NCBI GenBank assembly: GCA_012295275.1 | Contig: CM022665.1 | Span: 47,699,102 to 47,763,101, forward strand | Origin: Chrysomallon squamiferum | Lineage: Eukaryota; Mollusca; Gastropoda; Neomphalida; Peltospiridae | Length of the DNA stretch: 64,000 nt | Reading direction: 5' to 3' | Part shown: one piece after another, positions 61,311-64,000 of the stretch | How the letters are laid out: every line of letters begins with the position of its first letter | Position numbering within the stretch: position 1 is the first letter of the stretch | Translations under genes and position numbers: made by a program | Notes under the pieces: generated by a model | Told to the model about the DNA's origin: nothing | Seen by the model: only the letters and a program-made list of their open reading frames with translations | The model's database searches: none

Positions 61311-63317
61311 TTTTGTTGTTGTTTGTTTGCTTTAACTTAATTTTAAAGATTTTTCTTAATTCAAATTTTAATTATTAAAACCTTCTTTTAATTTTTCCTG
61401 CATTGTCAGCTTAAGATTATCAATAGAATTTTGATTAATCTTTTTTTTTTTTTTTTAAACTATTTTCAAAAAAGTTGCAATGGCGCTATTTATGTTTTAT
61501 TTTTTATTTACAGTTTTGTTTTTATAATGAAAATATTTGAATATTTTTATGAAATTAATGTTCTAAATATATCTATATTTTGAAAATGAATGATTTATCT
61601 GTAAACCTGAATGTATGAACATTGTGTTGTAACTGCATTTTTGTTGTAATTGTAATCTAAACATGGTCAGTTTACTAAAACGATAAATGTAAATGAGAAT
61701 AGTGTAAAAAATAAATAAATAAATAAATAAAACATTAATAATTAAACTGTAAATTTACAAATTGTGTAAAACATTATTTTATACAGTATTTTAACCTACT
61801 GTAAAAATGTAATACAGTGAACAGATGTTAATGATGATGAAGAAGCTAAGTAATAATTTTAAATATGTTTTTATATTCACTGAAACTTCAAGGTCTCTGT
61901 TTAAGAGAGAGAAACCTGGATGTGTACTGTGGTTAGTAAGTTAGTAGATTAGTTAGTAGGCAAGAATATGCATTAGTGTATGTATGTATGTATGTCTGTA
62001 TGAGTGTGTGTCTGCAGTTAGATTTTGATACTAGGCTTTACAGGAATCAATCAAACTAACTAATAATTTTCAGAGTAATTTCTGAATATCTTTTTTTTTA
62101 AGACAAATATTCTAGCCTGTCCTGATATATTTTATATATAATTTATATTTAATAAAATAAGTTTCAAAATTAATGTTAAAAAATTAAGATATATATCTGA
62201 AGTTTGACTTTGATACAAGTTCATTAAAAAGATTTGATCCAAGAACCTGTCAAACTAAAGTATTCTCTAAATATCTTTTTTTTAAATACAGTATGTATTT
62301 TGTGGAGTTACATATTTTAATTTGCACCCCTACATAACTCATATTACATTCTATAAAATAATTTTCATTAAAAATTAATGATTGAAAAATATAGATATTT
62401 CAATATTATTCAGTGTATTGTAGTATTTCACTTGCTCAGTCTGTGTAGATTTTGTGAAACTGCTCATTTTTTAACATGTTAAAACAGTCGTAAAGGTGCC
62501 ATGTACGTCATTAGATGTGTTACAGTAGTACAGAACTGAGGAACAAATTTGAGTATTTTAAATCAGAATAAATAAACAAGTATAAAATACACTGGCCCAT
62601 CCCTACACTGCTCTGTGTATTTCTATATGGCATAGCACTTGTAGACAGTTCACCAGTATATCAGTGTCATCAGATACTGACAGTGAACAAAAACATTCAG
62701 AACTGTGTATTTTAATATGCATAAAACAAAATATTATAAAATGTACCTTTTATGTTGCCAGCAAAGAGCCTAACAAAATTAAATATACTTCCAAATGACC
62801 ATAATGAGGACCATACTTTGCTAACTATAAAGTATGACTGTGCTGTACATTTCAGAGATTTGTTGAAGTGGTAAATTGTCTGGGTGTGCTTGTTTATTTT
62901 ATTTTATTTTATTTTATTTTATTTAAATTAAAATATTTACAAACTGACTGACACTGGCAAAGGTTATTATTGTTCTTTATGATTATCAAAGACTTGCCAT
63001 CATGAATAAATAAAACGTTCGCGTACAGGTGTACTCAGTTGATTTAGTCTTTTTGTTAATCCAACATATAAATCCCTTACAAGTAGTGTACACACACAAA
63101 TTTAATCACATTATTTGTCAGCACTGCCAAAGATGTATGCGTATTCGTTACAGAGAGAAAAGAAGTAAAATAATATATTTTAAGAAAATTTAGGGAGTGT
63201 GTACATTTAGGCGAGTACCTCTACGCTATAAATCACCTTTGTGTTTAGCTTAAGACGCTGACGTTCGCTCATCATACCATTGCCTTACGATTGTGCTTTG
63301 TGACCCTGTGTATGCTA

Positions 63318-63323
63318 AATAAA
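63318..63323 (+). terminator. Candidate poly(A) signal AATAAA
   Basis: AATAAA followed within 5-35 nt by TGTTTTGTGTATTG and GTGTTTGTTC, a good GU-rich downstream element. It would end a plus-strand transcript about 6.4 kb beyond the PPxY stop, so it may instead belong to an unseen transcript. Confidence 0.35.
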
Positions 63324-63600
63324 TGTTTTGTGTATTGAAAGTGTTTGTTCTTCATTTTCGTACTCTCTTTTACAAAACGTGTCAAAAGTGTTCGTGTCAA
63401 AGTTGTTGTCAGTTCAAGTACGGCTGGCGTGGTTACAAGCTGTGACACGTTTAGTTGTTTTCTTGAGATAATGTAACGAGTGGTTAAACCAAACTTGTAA
63501 TTTTCAACGTAATTTTACGTAATGCTGTAACGAAAAATAAAAGTTAATAATTAATAAATAAATGAAATTTAATAATTATTAGTTTTCCCCCACCTACAAG

Positions 63601-63947
63601 TAGCGAAATTTCCTGAATAGGTATTTGTTCAAAACGTCACTTTTACTAGTGACGTCATTGTTCGCGAGCAAAGTTTCTAAGAGCAAGATGCTAAGATGCA
63701 ACTGATACCATTTTCTTCTGCTGTTTTTCTCTTCTCTTCTTTCTTTTTCTTCTCTTTCTTTTCATTCTTTTGTTCTTCTTTTTTTATTGATTGATTCATT
63801 CATTATTCATATCCAAAGGTAAGAATTAACTTTGTAAGAATTCATGAGTTCTGTCAAAAAGCAATATTACAATAATATAGTTCTTATAATACCCATCTTA
63901 CCTTTTTATTACGTAATAATATTATGACGTCATAATCACGTTTAGTC
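63601..63947 (+). promoter_or_regulatory. Promoter of the next gene with two CRE palindromes
   Basis: Full TGACGTCA sites (CREB/ATF type) at 63650-63657 and 63925-63932, plus an AACGTCAC half-site at about 63632. The second lies 15 bp before the ATG of the next gene. A pyrimidine-rich TTCTTCTCTTTC tract (63713-63785) lies between. Confidence 0.6.
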
Positions 63948-63973
63948 ATGGCCTCGAAAGAACGTTCGAACAG
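63948..63973 (+). CDS. First coding exon of an unidentified gene (partial)
   Basis: ATG at 63948 starts MASKERSN followed by AG and a donor GTAAAT at 63974. Eight codons plus two bases are too short to name the product. The position just below a CRE-bearing promoter and the clean donor support a real exon; the gene continues past the right edge. Confidence 0.5.
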
Positions 63974-64000
63974 GTAAATAATTTATTTTCTTATTGCTCC

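Larger units (their letters stand above)
56892..63600. other. 3' flank of the PPxY gene and intergenic DNA
   Basis: No coding region recognised. Contains a TA/TATG/GT block (57070-57200), ATT (57676-57830), CA (58195-58380), the ATATC-rich repeat (58390-58590), a degenerate array (60180-60910), a GT/GC run (61060-61100), GTT/ATT (61180-61212), TTTA (61280-61312) and TTTTA (62896-62935). The longest open frames are dinucleotide-derived. Confidence 0.7.

Noticed and set aside
1-64000. Transposable elements and tRNA genes
   Set aside because: No reverse transcriptase or transposase motifs, long terminal repeats or clear tRNA box pairs were seen by eye; a RepeatMasker and tRNAscan run could still find short relics.

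Overview
This is a 64 kb stretch of nuclear DNA from an animal. The non-coding sequence is very AT-rich and full of microsatellites, the genes are split by many introns with GT/AG ends, and the encoded proteins align closely with animal families. A lophotrochozoan invertebrate, most likely a mollusc, fits best. That is an inference from overall character, not from a diagnostic gene.

Six gene models can be built exon by exon with phases that close. From left to right: ERH (minus, 102 aa), SLC39A9/ZIP9 (plus, one internal exon missing), RNF216 (minus, 908 aa), SNW1/SKIP (minus, 530 aa), ADCK1 (plus, 519 aa) and an unnamed two-pass membrane protein with three PPxY motifs (plus, 402 aa). The first exon of a seventh gene (plus) starts 53 bp before the right edge. 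ERH/SLC39A9 and SNW1/ADCK1 are divergent pairs; to my knowledge both pairs are also neighbours on human chromosome 14q24. Functionally the set is mixed: mRNA splicing and processing (ERH, SNW1), zinc transport (ZIP9), RBR ubiquitin ligase (RNF216), a mitochondrial UbiB-type kinase-like protein (ADCK1) and a probable NEDD4-family ligase adaptor (PPxY protein).

Layout: 1-4752 non-coding sequence and ERH 3' flank; 4753-7093 ERH; 7094-7412 shared promoter; 7413-16338 SLC39A9; 16339-22893 3' flanks of two convergent genes; 22894-29642 RNF216; 29643-32439 RNF216 promoter and SNW1 3' flank; 32440-40921 SNW1; 40922-42215 shared promoter; 42216-48755 ADCK1; 48756-53760 intergenic; 53761-56891 PPxY gene; 56892-63947 3' flank and promoter of the next gene.

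The most striking feature is not a gene. At about a dozen exon/intron borders, the splice junction itself (the last or first bases of the exon plus the donor or acceptor) has been copied into the neighbouring intron, from 2 up to about 27 times. The extreme cases are the SLC39A9 exon-7 donor (about 27 copies over 1.2 kb) and RNF216 exon 5, which has an acceptor array on one side and a donor array on the other. In ADCK1 exon 8 the three acceptors are exactly 21 bp apart and keep the reading frame open.
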